A stretch of 64,000 nt of DNA, taken from assembly GCF_902506555.1 (NCBI RefSeq), contig NZ_LR732707.1, forward strand, positions 124,001-188,000, in the 5' to 3' direction. The translations under genes and the position numbers were made by a program. This document shows, in pieces, positions 1-9,405 of the stretch. The notes under the pieces were generated by a model. The model was not told where the DNA came from, searched no databases, and saw only the letters and a program-made list of their open reading frames with translations. The stretch's first letter is position 1; every line of letters begins with the position of its first letter. Origin of the DNA: Sphingorhabdus sp. 109 (GTDB taxonomy: Bacteria; Pseudomonadota; Alphaproteobacteria; Sphingomonadales; Sphingomonadaceae).

Positions 1-109
1 CGATATTGCCCGCCTCGGTGGCAGCGTCCGGCGCGACATCGGTCGGGACATTTCTGTTTTCCGGGGCGATGGTTTCGGCACCCTCCGCGCCCGGCTTGTC
101 CTTGCTCAC
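1..109 (-). CDS. Partial N-terminus of an unidentified leftward gene
   Basis: An open leftward frame enters from the left edge and ends at a GTG codon (109-107) preceded by a GGGAG ribosome site about 7 bases upstream. An in-frame ATG lies at 130-128 but has no good ribosome site. The visible 36 or so residues are acidic and rich in Pro, Ala and Glu (KDKPGAEGAETIAPENRN), as in the cytoplasmic leader of a membrane protein. In related genomes a COG4223/mitofilin-like membrane protein sits near the tsaD-hemC-hemD genes at this kind of place, but too little is visible to identify the product. Confidence 0.4.
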   Translation of the reverse strand, partial: MSKDKPGAEGAETIAPENRNVPTDVAPDAATEAGNI

Positions 110-230
110 ATTATCGCTCCCGCTCCGCATCCGTCTTCGGCCAGCAATCCTTCCATAAAAGCGCGGTGGGGCAAAGGGTTAAATGGCGAAGGGGACGGGA
201 TGCAGCGTCCGGGGGCAGCCCCGCGGCCCG

Positions 231-413
231 TCAGAAATCGACCGCGATACCTTTGTGCTCCCAGTCGCCATAGCGGGTGGGGCCCTTGTCGGCGGCAATT
301 TCGTCGGCCTTTTCCAGTGGATCGGGTTCCGGCACCGGCTCGCTCGGGGTGAGATAGGCGGGCGCCTTGACATGGGCAGGGCGTTCGCCGGGTTTTCTAT
401 CGCTATCGGTCAT
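231..413 (-). CDS. DUF1674 protein (SdhAF4-like)
   Basis: A 60-residue protein whose C-terminus [17 protein letters not shown] is the conserved signature of DUF1674. This family is homologous to eukaryotic succinate dehydrogenase assembly factor 4, which binds flavinylated SdhA and helps it assemble. The N-terminal half is Pro-, Glu- and Lys-rich and probably disordered, and the length matches the family. It is transcribed away from htpX. A role in succinate dehydrogenase maturation is inferred from the family; no sdh genes are in the window. Confidence 0.85.
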   Translation of the reverse strand: MTDSDRKPGERPAHVKAPAYLTPSEPVPEPDPLEKADEIAADKGPTRYGDWEHKGIAVDF

Positions 414-498
414 ATTTTCGCTCGTCCGTCAAATTGAATCGTGCCGCTGCAGACCCTATATTGAGACCATAAAGATCATATTCAAGCGAGTAGAGACG

Positions 499-1398
499 AT
501 GAATTTCATGAAGACAACCATGCTGCTGGCAGCGCTGACCGCGCTGTTCATGGTCTTGGGCTATTCGCTGGGCGGCAGCGGCGGGGCGATCATCGCCTTG
601 ATGGTGGCAGCGGGGATGAACCTGTTCACCTACTGGAACGCCGACAAAATCGTCCTGAAAATGCACAATGCGGTAGAGATTGATGGCAAAAGTCACCCCG
701 AATTCTACAGAATGGTAGAAGATTTGTCGAAACGGGCCGGTTTGCCGATGCCGAAAGTCTATATTGTCGACCAGGCCCAGCCCAACGCATTTGCCACTGG
801 CCGGGACCCCGAACATTCGGCGGTGGCGGCGACCACCGGCCTGCTGCAGATGCTCAGCCATGACGAGATCGAAGGCGTGATGGCCCACGAACTGGGCCAT
901 GTGAAGAACCGTGATACCTTGATCATGACGATGGTCGCGACGATCGCCGGCGCTGTCTCGATGCTGGCCAATTTCGGTATGTTCTTCCGTGACCGCAACG
1001 CCGGCGTTGCCGGTCTCATGGCCGTGCTGATCGCGCCTTTTGCCGCGATGATCGTGCAGATGGCGATCAGTCGTACCCGCGAATTCGGTGCCGATGCCGC
1101 CGCCGCGCAGATCAGCGGCAAGCCCCTGTCGCTGGCTTCCGCTCTGGCCAAGATTTCCGGCCAGGCCGCCCGCATTCCCAACCCGGTTGCAGAGCGCAAT
1201 CCGGCCGCATCCCAGCTCTATATTGTGCCCGGCGGCGTCCGCCAGATGTTCTCCACCCACCCCGCCACCGAAGACCGGATCGCGGCGCTGGAGGCAATGG
1301 CGCAGGGTGGCGGCGGCAGCGGGTGGTCAGACGGGCCCAATGAATTGGGCGACAGGGGCCGATTGCGCAAACCGAGCGCGCTTGATCCGACTAGGTGA
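499..1398 (+). CDS. htpX: Protease HtpX (M48 zinc membrane metalloprotease)
   Basis: A 299-residue inner-membrane zinc protease that degrades damaged membrane proteins in the envelope stress response. Two hydrophobic segments at about residues 5-22 and 28-45 are followed by the M48 domain. The zinc-binding HELGH motif is at residues 130-134 and the third ligand is probably the Glu in REFGAD (about 195). Two more hydrophobic stretches, at about 153-170 and 175-192, lie between them, as in E. coli HtpX. The ATG at 499 was chosen because the hydrophobic N-terminus begins there; upstream in-frame codons add an unrelated basic stretch. The C-terminal tail is Gly-rich and variable. The gene stands alone on this strand. 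Confidence 0.93.
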   Translation: MNFMKTTMLLAALTALFMVLGYSLGGSGGAIIALMVAAGMNLFTYWNADKIVLKMHNAVEIDGKSHPEFYRMVEDLSKRAGLPMPKVYIVDQAQPNAFATGRDPEHSAVAATTGLLQMLSHDEIEGVMAHELGHVKNRDTLIMTMVATIAGAVSMLANFGMFFRDRNAGVAGLMAVLIAPFAAMIVQMAISRTREFGADAAAAQISGKPLSLASALAKISGQAARIPNPVAERNPAASQLYIVPGGVRQMFSTHPATEDRIAALEAMAQGGGGSGWSDGPNELGDRGRLRKPSALDPTR

Positions 1399-1625
1399 AG
1401 TTGCTGCAACGCACGTCCGACTTAGCATTCACTTTTGGTGAACAGCCGAGTTCGACAGGGATGGTCGCACGGCGTTCGGGAGGGCAGCCGCTCAAAAATC
1501 TTTCATCTAGAAATTATCCCGCATGTGGACTGGAGTTCACTTATACTCGGGTTTTACTCTATGTCGGCCATAGGGTCGAGAGGGGGGCTCTTGATACACC
1601 AAGAGAAACCCCATAGGCTTCGCTG
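1399..1625. other. Intergenic stretch without recognised features
   Basis: 227 bases between htpX and the orphan ORF at 1626. They are AT-richer than the flanks. No convincing ORF, RNA gene or terminator was seen. Confidence 0.5.
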
Positions 1626-2021
1626 ATGTTAGACAACGTGCTCAGAGATCTACGGAATCTTTATGAAGGCGGTGTGTCCCGCACCGGATGGAGAGGGTGC
1701 GTACGGAAAGAGGATATATTGCTATGGTCCAAAGAGAGCGATCTCAACATCAATGACACATTCGATCAAATCGGCATAGGGCTTGCCCGCGCCTATTTGG
1801 AGAACACTCTGGACTGGGACTTTTGTGATTCAGCGGCCAACGACCTTTTTGGGGTACTGATGGAGTTTCGCACTCGCCGTCGGCACATTGGTGAACCAGA
1901 ATACTTCTGGAAGTTTTACCTAGCCTTAGAAGTCAGTGAGACGGCTGAGGCAGAAAATTACGACGAGATTGCTCGAATCGAGATCAGCAAATTCGTCAGC
2001 GAACTTCCGCCGGTGTCCTAG
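1626..2021 (+). CDS. Hypothetical acidic protein (orphan, AT-richer)
   Basis: A 131-residue ORF with a protein-like, acidic composition. I do not recognise its family. It has no signal peptide or membrane segment and looks like a compact alpha-helical cytosolic protein. Its central part (LDWDFCDSAANDLFGVL) and the following Phe/Trp-rich stretch (EYFWKFYLALEVS) recall small immunity-type or phage-related proteins, but that is only an impression. Codon use is AT-richer than in htpX or ahpF and no strong ribosome site precedes the ATG. It lies between two conserved loci, which suggests a recent insertion. Confidence 0.55.
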   Translation: MLDNVLRDLRNLYEGGVSRTGWRGCVRKEDILLWSKESDLNINDTFDQIGIGLARAYLENTLDWDFCDSAANDLFGVLMEFRTRRRHIGEPEYFWKFYLALEVSETAEAENYDEIARIEISKFVSELPPVS

Positions 2022-2144
2022 CGACCGCTATTGGGGAGTGTCTAACCATGGCGCTATCGTATCCTCACTGTCCGTGTCCCGAACCCAGCGCGCTAGGTTC
2101 GACGCGCCAGTCTCGGGCAGGATACAAGAGAATTGTCCTCCGGC

Positions 2145-3710
2145 CTAGCCGTCCGCCCGGATGAGATAGTCAAAGGCCGACAGCGCGGCTTTCGACCCTT
2201 CTCCCATCGAAATGACGATCTGCTTGTACGGCACTGTGGTAACGTCGCCCGCCGCGAAAATACCGGGAACCGAGGTCTCGCAGCGATGATCGATCTCGAT
2301 CTCTCCATATGGGGATCTCTTGACCACATCGCCGAGCCATTCGCTGTTCGGCATCAGACCGATCTGGACGAAGGCGCCTTCCAGCGCGACATCATGCTCT
2401 TCGCCGCTGTTGCGGTCCTTGTAGCGCAGGCCGGTGACCTTTTCACCGTCGCCTGAGATTTCGGTCGTTTGCGCCGAAACAATGGCGGTGACATTCGGCA
2501 GGCTCTGGAGCTTTTTCTGCAAAACGGCATCGGCGCGCATCGCGCTGTCAAACTCGATCAATGTGACATGGCTGACAATGCCGGCCAGGTCGATCGCCGC
2601 TTCCACGCCGGAGTTGCCGCCGCCGATGACCGCAACCCGTTTGCCTTTATACAGAGGGCCGTCGCAATGCGGGCAATAGGCGACACCCTTGTTGCGATAT
2701 TCCGCTTCGCCGGGCACGCCAATGGTCTTCCACCGCGCACCGGTCGCCAGGATCACCGATTTTGCCTTGAGAGACCCGCCGCTCTCGGTCGTAAGAGAAA
2801 ATAGATCGCCGTCGCTCGCCGGACGCGCCAGATCCGCGACACGCTGCTGGCTGAACACTTCCAGATCATATTCGTTCACATGCCGCTGCAATTCCGCAGT
2901 CAGCTTGGGACCCTCGGTATAAGGCACGGAAATGAAATTCTCGATACCCATCGTATCCATCAGCTGACCGCCAAACTGTTCGGCGATGATGGCGGTGCGG
3001 ATGCCCTTGCGAGCGGTATAGATCGCCGCTGCCGCGCCGGCGGGACCACCGCCAACCACGAGCACATCATAGGGATCTTTGGCCGACAGTTTGCTAGCCG
3101 CTTTTTCGGCGCTGCCGGTGTCGACCTTGGCCATGATTTCGGCCAGATTCATGCGGCCGGAACCAAAGGGCTCGCCGTTGAGGAAGACGGTCGGCACCGC
3201 CATGACCTTGCGCTCTTCAACCTCGTCTTGAAACAGCGCGCCGTCAATCGCGACATGGCTGACATTGGGATTGCGCGCCGCCATGATATTGAGCGCCTGG
3301 ATGACGTCCGGGCAATTCTGGCAGGAGAGCGAGAAAAATGTCTCGAAATGATATTCGCCTTTCAGCGAGGCGACGCTGTCGAGCAGTTCTTCTTCCTCTT
3401 TCGGCGGATGGCCGCCGACATGCAGCAAGCCGAGAATGAGCGAGGAAAATTCGTGGCCCAGCGGCAGTCCGGCAAATTCGACTTCCGATTTGCCGTCATC
3501 GGCTGAAATCAGGAAGGAGGGCACACGCTTTGACGTCCCGTTAAAATCCGCTTCCACGAGATCCGACATCGGTGCAATCGTCTCGACCAATTCTTTCATC
3601 TCGGCCGATTTCGCGCTGTCGTCCAGAGTGGCAACCAGCCGGATCGGGCGGCGCAGGTTGGCCAGATAGGCTTTCAGCTGATCGGCGGTGGATTGATCGA
3701 TGATGGGCAT
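2145..3710 (-). CDS. ahpF: Alkyl hydroperoxide reductase subunit F
   Basis: A 521-residue flavoprotein disulfide reductase that passes electrons from NADH to AhpC. The N-terminal tandem thioredoxin-like domain carries CQNC (Cys130/Cys133). It is followed by a thioredoxin-reductase-like core with the FAD motif [10 protein letters not shown], a second redox pair CPHC (346/349) and the NAD-binding motif GGGNSG. Length and cysteine positions match E. coli AhpF almost exactly. The ATG at 3710 was preferred over one at 3725 because GAGAGA sits at ribosome-site distance from it. It lies downstream of ahpC with a 121-base gap, so co-transcription is likely. No oxyR gene is adjacent. Confidence 0.96.
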   Translation of the reverse strand: MPIIDQSTADQLKAYLANLRRPIRLVATLDDSAKSAEMKELVETIAPMSDLVEADFNGTSKRVPSFLISADDGKSEVEFAGLPLGHEFSSLILGLLHVGGHPPKEEEELLDSVASLKGEYHFETFFSLSCQNCPDVIQALNIMAARNPNVSHVAIDGALFQDEVEERKVMAVPTVFLNGEPFGSGRMNLAEIMAKVDTGSAEKAASKLSAKDPYDVLVVGGGPAGAAAAIYTARKGIRTAIIAEQFGGQLMDTMGIENFISVPYTEGPKLTAELQRHVNEYDLEVFSQQRVADLARPASDGDLFSLTTESGGSLKAKSVILATGARWKTIGVPGEAEYRNKGVAYCPHCDGPLYKGKRVAVIGGGNSGVEAAIDLAGIVSHVTLIEFDSAMRADAVLQKKLQSLPNVTAIVSAQTTEISGDGEKVTGLRYKDRNSGEEHDVALEGAFVQIGLMPNSEWLGDVVKRSPYGEIEIDHRCETSVPGIFAAGDVTTVPYKQIVISMGEGSKAALSAFDYLIRADG

Positions 3711-3831
3711 GGTATCTCTCTTCATATGACCAGGGCAGGGCTATAGGCTCGCTGGCATTAGGTCGAAGCCAAGGGGGAGCGTGACCGGCACGAAGCCGGT
3801 CACTGCATTTTTCGTTGGTATTGGGTCGCGG

Positions 3832-4395
3832 TTAGATTTTGCCGACGAGCTCGATCGAAGGGGCGAGTGTTTTTTCGCCTTCTTCCCATTTTGCCGGGCA
3901 AACTTCACCGGGATTGGCGCGAACATATTGCGCTGCCTTGATCTTGCGGACCAGTTCAGCCGCGTTCCGGCCAACGCCTTCGCAGGTGATTTCCATGACC
4001 TGGATGACGCCGTCGGGATCGACAACGAAAGTCGCACGGTCCGAAAGGCCCTGGCCTTCCCGCAATACGCCGAAATTGTTGCTGATCGTGTGATTCTGGT
4101 CGCCAAGCATATAGAAGTTGATCTTGCCGATCGCGTCGGAGCTTGCGTGCCATGCCTTGTGGCTGAAATGCGTGTCGGTCGAGACAGAGTAAACTTCAAC
4201 GCCCATGGCTTGCAGCGCGTCATACTGGTTGGCCAGATCTTCCAGTTCCGTCGGGCAGACAAAGGTAAAGTCCGCAGGGTAGAAGAAGAATACGGCCCAT
4301 TTGCCGGCGACATCTTCTTCCGTCACGTTGACGAATTCACCGCGATAAAATGCTTCGGTGGAGAAAGGCAAAATCTTGCTGTTAATGGTAGCCAT
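3832..4395 (-). CDS. ahpC: Alkyl hydroperoxide reductase subunit C (2-Cys peroxiredoxin)
   Basis: A 187-residue typical 2-Cys peroxiredoxin that reduces H2O2, organic peroxides and peroxynitrite in the cytosol and is recycled by AhpF. The peroxidatic cysteine is Cys47 in FTFVCPTE and the resolving cysteine is Cys166 in EVCPAKW, the same numbers as in E. coli. The ribosome site AAAGGA lies just upstream of the ATG. It heads the ahpC-ahpF pair. The upstream region has no OxyR-type site that I could recognise by eye. The 1-Cys peroxiredoxin at 50465 is a different family. Confidence 0.97.
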   Translation of the reverse strand: MATINSKILPFSTEAFYRGEFVNVTEEDVAGKWAVFFFYPADFTFVCPTELEDLANQYDALQAMGVEVYSVSTDTHFSHKAWHASSDAIGKINFYMLGDQNHTISNNFGVLREGQGLSDRATFVVDPDGVIQVMEITCEGVGRNAAELVRKIKAAQYVRANPGEVCPAKWEEGEKTLAPSIELVGKI

Positions 4396-4748
4396 TGGTG
4401 GTCCTTTTCTTTCGTTTGAGCGTTTGTTGCATGTCAGTTTCGACGTGCAATTGTCCTTCTGTTTGAGATGTTTGAAATATGTTGTGGCGGACCACTATTC
4501 AACAGCCAATCGCGGGCTTTCTGGATGATTATGGCGATCACATTGATCGGCATATTCAATCAGCGTCGATCGGTGGGCGCCCATACCGTCTATCGGGGCG
4601 GCGCGCTAAACAGGCCGATCGCATTGTCTGGCTGCTGTTCTCTGCACGCACAGAAAAGGGCCGGAGAAATCCGGCCCTTTTCCCGTGTTCAGCGAATGCA
4701 GGGCAGAGGAACCCTGCTGGCCCGCCCTGTCAGATCGCCTGATATGAT
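4396..4748. other. ahpC upstream region
   Basis: 353 bases between ahpC and the lipoprotein gene, both leftward. It should hold the ahpC promoter, but no clear -35/-10 pair or operator was recognised. The only clear element is the terminator at 4654-4681. Confidence 0.5.
4654..4681 (-). terminator. Rho-independent terminator of the lipoprotein gene
   Basis: A perfect 12-base inverted repeat (AAAAGGGCCGGA / TCCGGCCCTTTT) with a 4-base loop. Read leftward it ends in a short T run, about 67 bases after the stop codon of the gene at 4749-5084. Confidence 0.8.
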
Positions 4749-5084
4749 CTACTCGGCCAGCATCTCGTCATAGACGGCGCAAGCTTCAGCAATACCGTAG
4801 CTTCCGTCCGCCGCGCCCTTTTGCAACTTTTCCTGAACTTCCTGCATCTTGCCGGTCATTTCCTGCATCGCTTCCGGATCGCTCGCCAGAGCCTGCATTT
4901 TCTCGCCCAGTTTCGTGGCTTTGGCCATCATGTCGTCCTGGCTACAAGCTTCCGAGGTCACTGCTTCCGCAGTTTCTTCCGTTGCGGCAGTTTCCGAAGC
5001 TTCCGAAGTTTCGTTGCTGCTACCGCACGCACTGAGAGCCAGAGCGCTGGCAAAAACTGTCAAGGTCGCAATTGAATTTTTCAT
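4749..5084 (-). CDS. Small acidic lipoprotein, function unknown
   Basis: A 111-residue protein with a lipoprotein signal peptide: basic start, hydrophobic core and lipobox LSAC at about residues 17-20. The mature part begins with a Ser/Glu/Thr-rich acidic linker, followed by a helical domain rich in Met, Lys and Glu with two further cysteines (SEACSQDD and IAEACAVYD) that could form a disulfide. It is probably anchored in the periplasm. I do not recognise a named family. It has its own terminator and is probably a single-gene unit. Confidence 0.75.
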   Translation of the reverse strand: MKNSIATLTVFASALALSACGSSNETSEASETAATEETAEAVTSEACSQDDMMAKATKLGEKMQALASDPEAMQEMTGKMQEVQEKLQKGAADGSYGIAEACAVYDEMLAE

Positions 5085-5552
5085 ATGTGGTTCCTATTTT
5101 TTGAATGAAGTGCCGCCTTTGCTGGCAACGCGCCAGATTCCGGCAACGGACGTGGTTTGTTCACTGATTTTGCATCGGCGAGATTGCGGATCGGCCCATC
5201 CGTTGCCTTTCCCGATAATTTTCTCGCGGCACGCTTGCGGTCGAACGCGGTGCAGCCGCGTTGAGCGAGATAGTCATCGTTGCAGGCCCCCTGAACCAAT
5301 CCAGATGTCGACCTAGCGTGACTCGCGAACGGGAGAGTGATGTAGATCACAACCTCATGGACAAGGTGTATCGTGATGTTCCGACAAGGATGGACGGACT
5401 CGCTCTCATCGCTGATTTCTAGCTTCGTCTATTCATCATTGCGTTCTATCGGTGCGGCTGCGCTCGACCCAAAAGCTTGATCGAAACGCGGGAAGGTCTA
5501 TGCGGTGGGGCAGAGCGAACCATCCGGGTTCTGCAAGCCCAATTATCGCGGA
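5085..5552. other. Divergent intergenic region without a supported gene
   Basis: 468 bases between the lipoprotein gene (leftward) and rsmB (rightward). An 89-codon leftward ORF at 5081-5350 overlaps the lipoprotein start but has no recognisable features or ribosome site. Promoters for both flanking genes are expected here; none was identified with confidence. Confidence 0.5.
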
Positions 5553-6836
5553 ATGAACATGAACCAGCCCAACAATAAAGTCCCCGGCCTCGCTACGCGC
5601 CAGTCCGCCATTCGCCTGCTCGACGCCGTCTGCCGGCGCGGCGAGACGCTGGATCAGGCGATGCCAGCGGCTACGGGCAAATTGTCGAATCCGTCGGACA
5701 AGGCGCTGGCGCATAATATCGCCGCCAATGTGCTGCGCTGGATGAGCGCGCTCGACGCGATGATCGACAGCGCGACCCGCAACCGGCTGGCCGACGACGC
5801 GAAGGCGCGGATGGCGCTGCGCATCGCGCTGGCGCAGGTGCTGATCCTCGACACGCCGCAACATGCCGCGATTTCGACCGCCCTGCCGCTGGTTCATGGC
5901 GGCCCGCGCCGGCTGGTGCACGGTGTCTTTTCGACCGTCATGCGCGGGATCGAATCGGGCAAGCTGAAACTGCCGGAATATCCGGAAATTCCTGGGGAAA
6001 CGCTGGACCGCTGGACCAGCAAATGGGGTGAAGATGTGGCCAATGCCGCGTGCCGGGCCTGGGCACAGCCTGCGCCGCTCGACCTCAGCTTCCGGTCCGG
6101 TGATATCGGCACGCTGGAGGGTGAAAAGCTTGCCCCGAAACATCTCAGGATGCTTCCAACTGTTCCAGTTACCGAGCTCGACGGCTTTGATGACGGCGCT
6201 TTCTGGGTACAGGATCTCGCCGCCTCTATCCCTGCGCGTCTGCTCGGGGAGGGCGAGGGGAGCACGGTTCTCGACCTCTGCGCAGCCCCCGGCGGCAAGA
6301 CCATGCAGCTGGCCAGCGCCGGCTGGAAAACCGTCTCGGTCGATAATAGCGCCAAAAGAATGGAGCGTTTTCAGGACAATCTGAAACGCACCCGGTTGCA
6401 GGCCGAGCAAATCATCGCCGATCTGATGCGGTGGGAGCCGGCGGAGCCCGCCGACGCGGTCCTGCTCGATGCGCCGTGCAGCGCCACCGGCATCTACCGG
6501 CGTCACCCGGATGTGCTGCACTGCATCGGCTCCCGCCAGATCGAGGACCGCGCCGAAGTGCAGCGCGCCTTGCTCGACCGCACAGCCGCTTGGGTGAAGC
6601 CTGGTGGGCTGCTGGTTTACGCCGTTTGCTCGCTCGAGCCGGAAGAGGGCGAGGAGCAGATCGAAGCCTTTCTCGAGCGCCACGACGAATTTTCAATAGA
6701 TCCCGTCCGTGCCGAAGAGCTGCCCGCGGGTGTCGCGCCAGCCGAATCCGGCTGTGTCCGGACGCTGCCCGATACGCTCGCCGAACAGGGCCATGTGGAT
6801 GGGTTCTTCATTGCCCGGCTGGTTCGCAAAAGCTGA
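5553..6836 (+). CDS. rsmB: 16S rRNA m5C967 methyltransferase RsmB
   Basis: A 427-residue NOL1/NOP2/Sun-family enzyme that methylates C967 of 16S rRNA using S-adenosylmethionine. An N-terminal NusB-like RNA-binding domain (about 1-140) precedes the Rossmann methyltransferase. Motif I is LDLCAAPGGKT, motif IV is DAPCSATG with a conserved Cys near residue 309, and motif VI is AVCSLEPEEGE with the catalytic Cys near 359. The start is either ATG 5553 or ATG 5559; a weak GCGGA lies upstream, and an earlier in-frame ATG at 5505 would add a non-family leader. It begins the rightward group rsmB-rpe-heparinase-purH, an order common in sphingomonads. Confidence 0.93.
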   Translation: MNMNQPNNKVPGLATRQSAIRLLDAVCRRGETLDQAMPAATGKLSNPSDKALAHNIAANVLRWMSALDAMIDSATRNRLADDAKARMALRIALAQVLILDTPQHAAISTALPLVHGGPRRLVHGVFSTVMRGIESGKLKLPEYPEIPGETLDRWTSKWGEDVANAACRAWAQPAPLDLSFRSGDIGTLEGEKLAPKHLRMLPTVPVTELDGFDDGAFWVQDLAASIPARLLGEGEGSTVLDLCAAPGGKTMQLASAGWKTVSVDNSAKRMERFQDNLKRTRLQAEQIIADLMRWEPAEPADAVLLDAPCSATGIYRRHPDVLHCIGSRQIEDRAEVQRALLDRTAAWVKPGGLLVYAVCSLEPEEGEEQIEAFLERHDEFSIDPVRAEELPAGVAPAESGCVRTLPDTLAEQGHVDGFFIARLVRKS

Positions 6837-6909
6837 TTTTCTATATATTGTGAACCTGTCCCCAATCTGTCCACAAGGGACTGTGGCACTGCCATAATAG
6901 CGTCTTGCT

Positions 6910-6939
6910 TGCCCGGTTCAAAAATTCTACTGCCGGGCA
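6910..6939. other. Inverted repeat just upstream of rpe
   Basis: A 7-base inverted repeat TGCCCGG / CCGGGCA separated by 16 bases ends 18 bases before the rpe ATG. There is no T run, so it may be a weak rsmB terminator or an mRNA structure near the rpe ribosome site (AAGGA). Confidence 0.4.
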
Positions 6940-6956
6940 TAGTTTAAGGAAGCGCC

Positions 6957-7619
6957 ATGTCCGACAGCATTCGTATTGCCCCCTCCATCCTTTCTGCCGA
7001 TTTCGCCCGGCTGGGCGAAGAGGTGCAGGCCATCGACAAGGCCGGCTGCGACTGGGTGCACGTCGATGTAATGGATGGCCATTTCGTTCCCAATATCACC
7101 ATCGGGCCGGCGGTCGTCAAAGCGCTGCGACCGCATAGCGCCAAACCATTCGACGTCCATCTGATGATATCGCCGGTCGACCAGTTTCTCGAGGATTTTG
7201 CCGAGGCGGGCGCGGACATCATTTCCTTCCATCCGGAAGCCGGCCCACACCCGCACCGTACGGTGCAGACGATCCAGTCGCTCGGCAAGCAGGCCGGTCT
7301 GGTGCTCAATCCCGCAACTCCGCTGGATATTCTCGACTATCTGATTGACGATCTCGATCTGATTCTGGTGATGAGTGTCAACCCGGGCTTCGGAGGCCAG
7401 AGCTTCATCGACAGCCAATTGCGCAAGATCGAGGCAATCCGCAAGCGGATCGACGCCACCGGCAGGGATATCCGGCTGGAAGTCGACGGCGGTATTGATC
7501 TCAAGACCGCACCGAGAGCGATTGCAGCGGGGGCCGATACGCTGGTTGCCGGCACCGCAACCTTCCGCGGCGGCCCGGATCAATATGCCGCCAATATTCG
7601 CGGCTTGAGGGGTGAATGA
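6957..7619 (+). CDS. rpe: Ribulose-phosphate 3-epimerase
   Basis: A 220-residue TIM-barrel metalloenzyme interconverting ribulose 5-phosphate and xylulose 5-phosphate in the pentose phosphate pathway. Family motifs are visible: IAPSILSADFARLGEE at the start, the metal-ligand segment HVDVMDGHFVPN, and LVMSVNPGFGGQ. The ribosome site AAGGA lies 6 bases before the ATG. The stop overlaps the ATG of the heparinase-like gene (ATGA), indicating translational coupling. Confidence 0.97.
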   Translation: MSDSIRIAPSILSADFARLGEEVQAIDKAGCDWVHVDVMDGHFVPNITIGPAVVKALRPHSAKPFDVHLMISPVDQFLEDFAEAGADIISFHPEAGPHPHRTVQTIQSLGKQAGLVLNPATPLDILDYLIDDLDLILVMSVNPGFGGQSFIDSQLRKIEAIRKRIDATGRDIRLEVDGGIDLKTAPRAIAAGADTLVAGTATFRGGPDQYAANIRGLRGE

Positions 7620-9403
7620 CCACCAGCAGATCCGACCGGCTGGATCTGGGTGACGGCGACCCGGAACAGCCAGAAATTGAAGATGAGAATGATACGATAG
7701 GCGAAGGCCGTAGCCTCACATTGCGCCACGACCGCGACCGCGGCCAGTCGCTCGCCCAGCAAGCGACAATGCTCTATTACCGGATGACCTGGCGGATGCC
7801 GCTGCACCGGCTCCGTCTTTCGGGAAAACTGCCCCTGCGGCTGCTGGCGGTGCCGGTCGATCCGGTCGAGGGCGACCGGGTCCAGGGCATGGCGGTGCGC
7901 GCCGGTTTCTTTCTCTTTCGTGGCCTCAAGAAAAAACACGAGAAGATCGATTTTGCCGAACTGAAGCTGCCGCCGCAATTCGAGGATTATGTCCACCGCT
8001 TCCAGTGGCTGCGCGATCTCGACACGGCGGCGTCCCGCGATCAGGCAGTGCCGGTGGCGGAAATGCTTATGAACCAGTGGCTCGATGCCAATGGCGACAC
8101 GATTCGCCAGCCGGCCTGGCGGCCCGACAATTGCGGCTGGCGATTGCTGATCTGGGCCAGTCATGCGCCGCTCATCCTGTCCTCGCGGGATCTGATCTAC
8201 CGCTCCAAGCTGCTCAACAATATCGCTCGCACCGCCCGTCATCTCGACCGGACCGCGGACAAGGCCAACAGCAGCCTCGGCAGGCTGGTTGCGTGGAGCG
8301 GTGTCGTTGCGGCATCGCTGCTGCTGCCCGAGGGACGGGTCCGCCAGATCGTCGGAGAAGCAGGGCTGGAAAAGGCGATGGGTGAATTTTTCTTTGCCGA
8401 CGGCGGTTCTGTCTCGCGTTCGCCGCTCAACCAGATCGATGCGGTCATCCTGCTGTCGATGCTGAAACAGGTCTATATTGCGCGCAAGGAAGACGCCCCG
8501 GCCTTTCTTGAGGAAGCGCTCAACAAGGCAGTACCGCCGCTCACCGCGCTCACCCATTTTGACGGAACCCTCGGCAACTGGCAGGGCAGCGGCGCCACCG
8601 CGGCGGGGCAGATCGCGCAAGTGGTGGAAGCCAGCGGTGTTCGGGCCAGACCGCTACGGCAGGCGCATGAATGGGGCTATCAGCGGGTCTCATCCGGTCG
8701 TTCCGTGCTGGTTCTCGACGCCGCGCCGCCGCCGATCGCGCGCATGGCGGTGGCCGGTTGCGCCTCGACACTGGCCTTTGAATTTTCCAACGGCGACTGC
8801 CGGATCATCAGCAATTGCGGCGGGGCGGGGCTGGTTGGGGCAACCATCCCGGCGGCGCTCGCGCGCGGGTTGCGCACCACTGCTGCTCACAGCACCCTAT
8901 GTATCGCCGACAGTAACAGCACCTCGATCCTTCCGGACGGCAAGCTCGGCCGCGGCGTCAGCGAAGTCGAACTGTTCCGCCGCGACGTTGAAAATGCGAC
9001 CAGGCTTGAGGCCAGCCACGATGGCTATGTTCGGCGCTTTGGCTTGCTCCACAAACGGTTGCTGCTGGTCCGCTCGGACGGGCTGGAGCTGCGCGGCGAG
9101 GATATGCTAATCCCGGATGGCAGAAAACGGAGGCGGCGCAAAAATGATATCGAATATGCGCTGCGCTTCCATCTCGGGCCTGATATAGAAACCGACCTGA
9201 TCTCGGAAGGAAAGGGCGTCTTGTTGCGTCTGAAGGACGGGAATTTGTGGCAATTCCGCTCGACCAGCGGAGAAATCAAACTGGAAGAGAGCGTCTGGGT
9301 CGACGGCATGGGCATAGGCCATGATGTCATGCAGATGGTGATTTCCGGAGCAGTGGGCAGGGGCGGCGGCGCCACCGGCTGGCTGCTCAAACATATGGGG
9401 TAA
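7616..9403 (+). CDS. Heparinase II/III family protein
   Basis: A 595-residue protein with the alpha/alpha barrel plus C-terminal beta-sandwich layout of the heparinase II/III (alginate lyase-like) family. The beta-sandwich part includes [18 protein letters not shown] and THSTL-like stretches ([10 protein letters not shown]). Family members cleave acidic polysaccharides by beta-elimination. No typical signal peptide is visible at the N-terminus, unlike secreted lyases, so a role in envelope or exopolysaccharide metabolism is more likely than external degradation; that is inference. It overlaps rpe by 4 bases and is followed 2 bases later by purH. This placement is conserved in sphingomonads. 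Confidence 0.85.
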   Translation: MTTSRSDRLDLGDGDPEQPEIEDENDTIGEGRSLTLRHDRDRGQSLAQQATMLYYRMTWRMPLHRLRLSGKLPLRLLAVPVDPVEGDRVQGMAVRAGFFLFRGLKKKHEKIDFAELKLPPQFEDYVHRFQWLRDLDTAASRDQAVPVAEMLMNQWLDANGDTIRQPAWRPDNCGWRLLIWASHAPLILSSRDLIYRSKLLNNIARTARHLDRTADKANSSLGRLVAWSGVVAASLLLPEGRVRQIVGEAGLEKAMGEFFFADGGSVSRSPLNQIDAVILLSMLKQVYIARKEDAPAFLEEALNKAVPPLTALTHFDGTLGNWQGSGATAAGQIAQVVEASGVRARPLRQAHEWGYQRVSSGRSVLVLDAAPPPIARMAVAGCASTLAFEFSNGDCRIISNCGGAGLVGATIPAALARGLRTTAAHSTLCIADSNSTSILPDGKLGRGVSEVELFRRDVENATRLEASHDGYVRRFGLLHKRLLLVRSDGLELRGEDMLIPDGRKRRRRKNDIEYALRFHLGPDIETDLISEGKGVLLRLKDGNLWQFRSTSGEIKLEESVWVDGMGIGHDVMQMVISGAVGRGGGATGWLLKHMG

Positions 9404-9405
9404 GA

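Noticed and set aside
5081..5350. An 89-codon leftward ORF overlapping the lipoprotein start
   Set aside because: No ribosome site, no signal or domain; composition not convincing.
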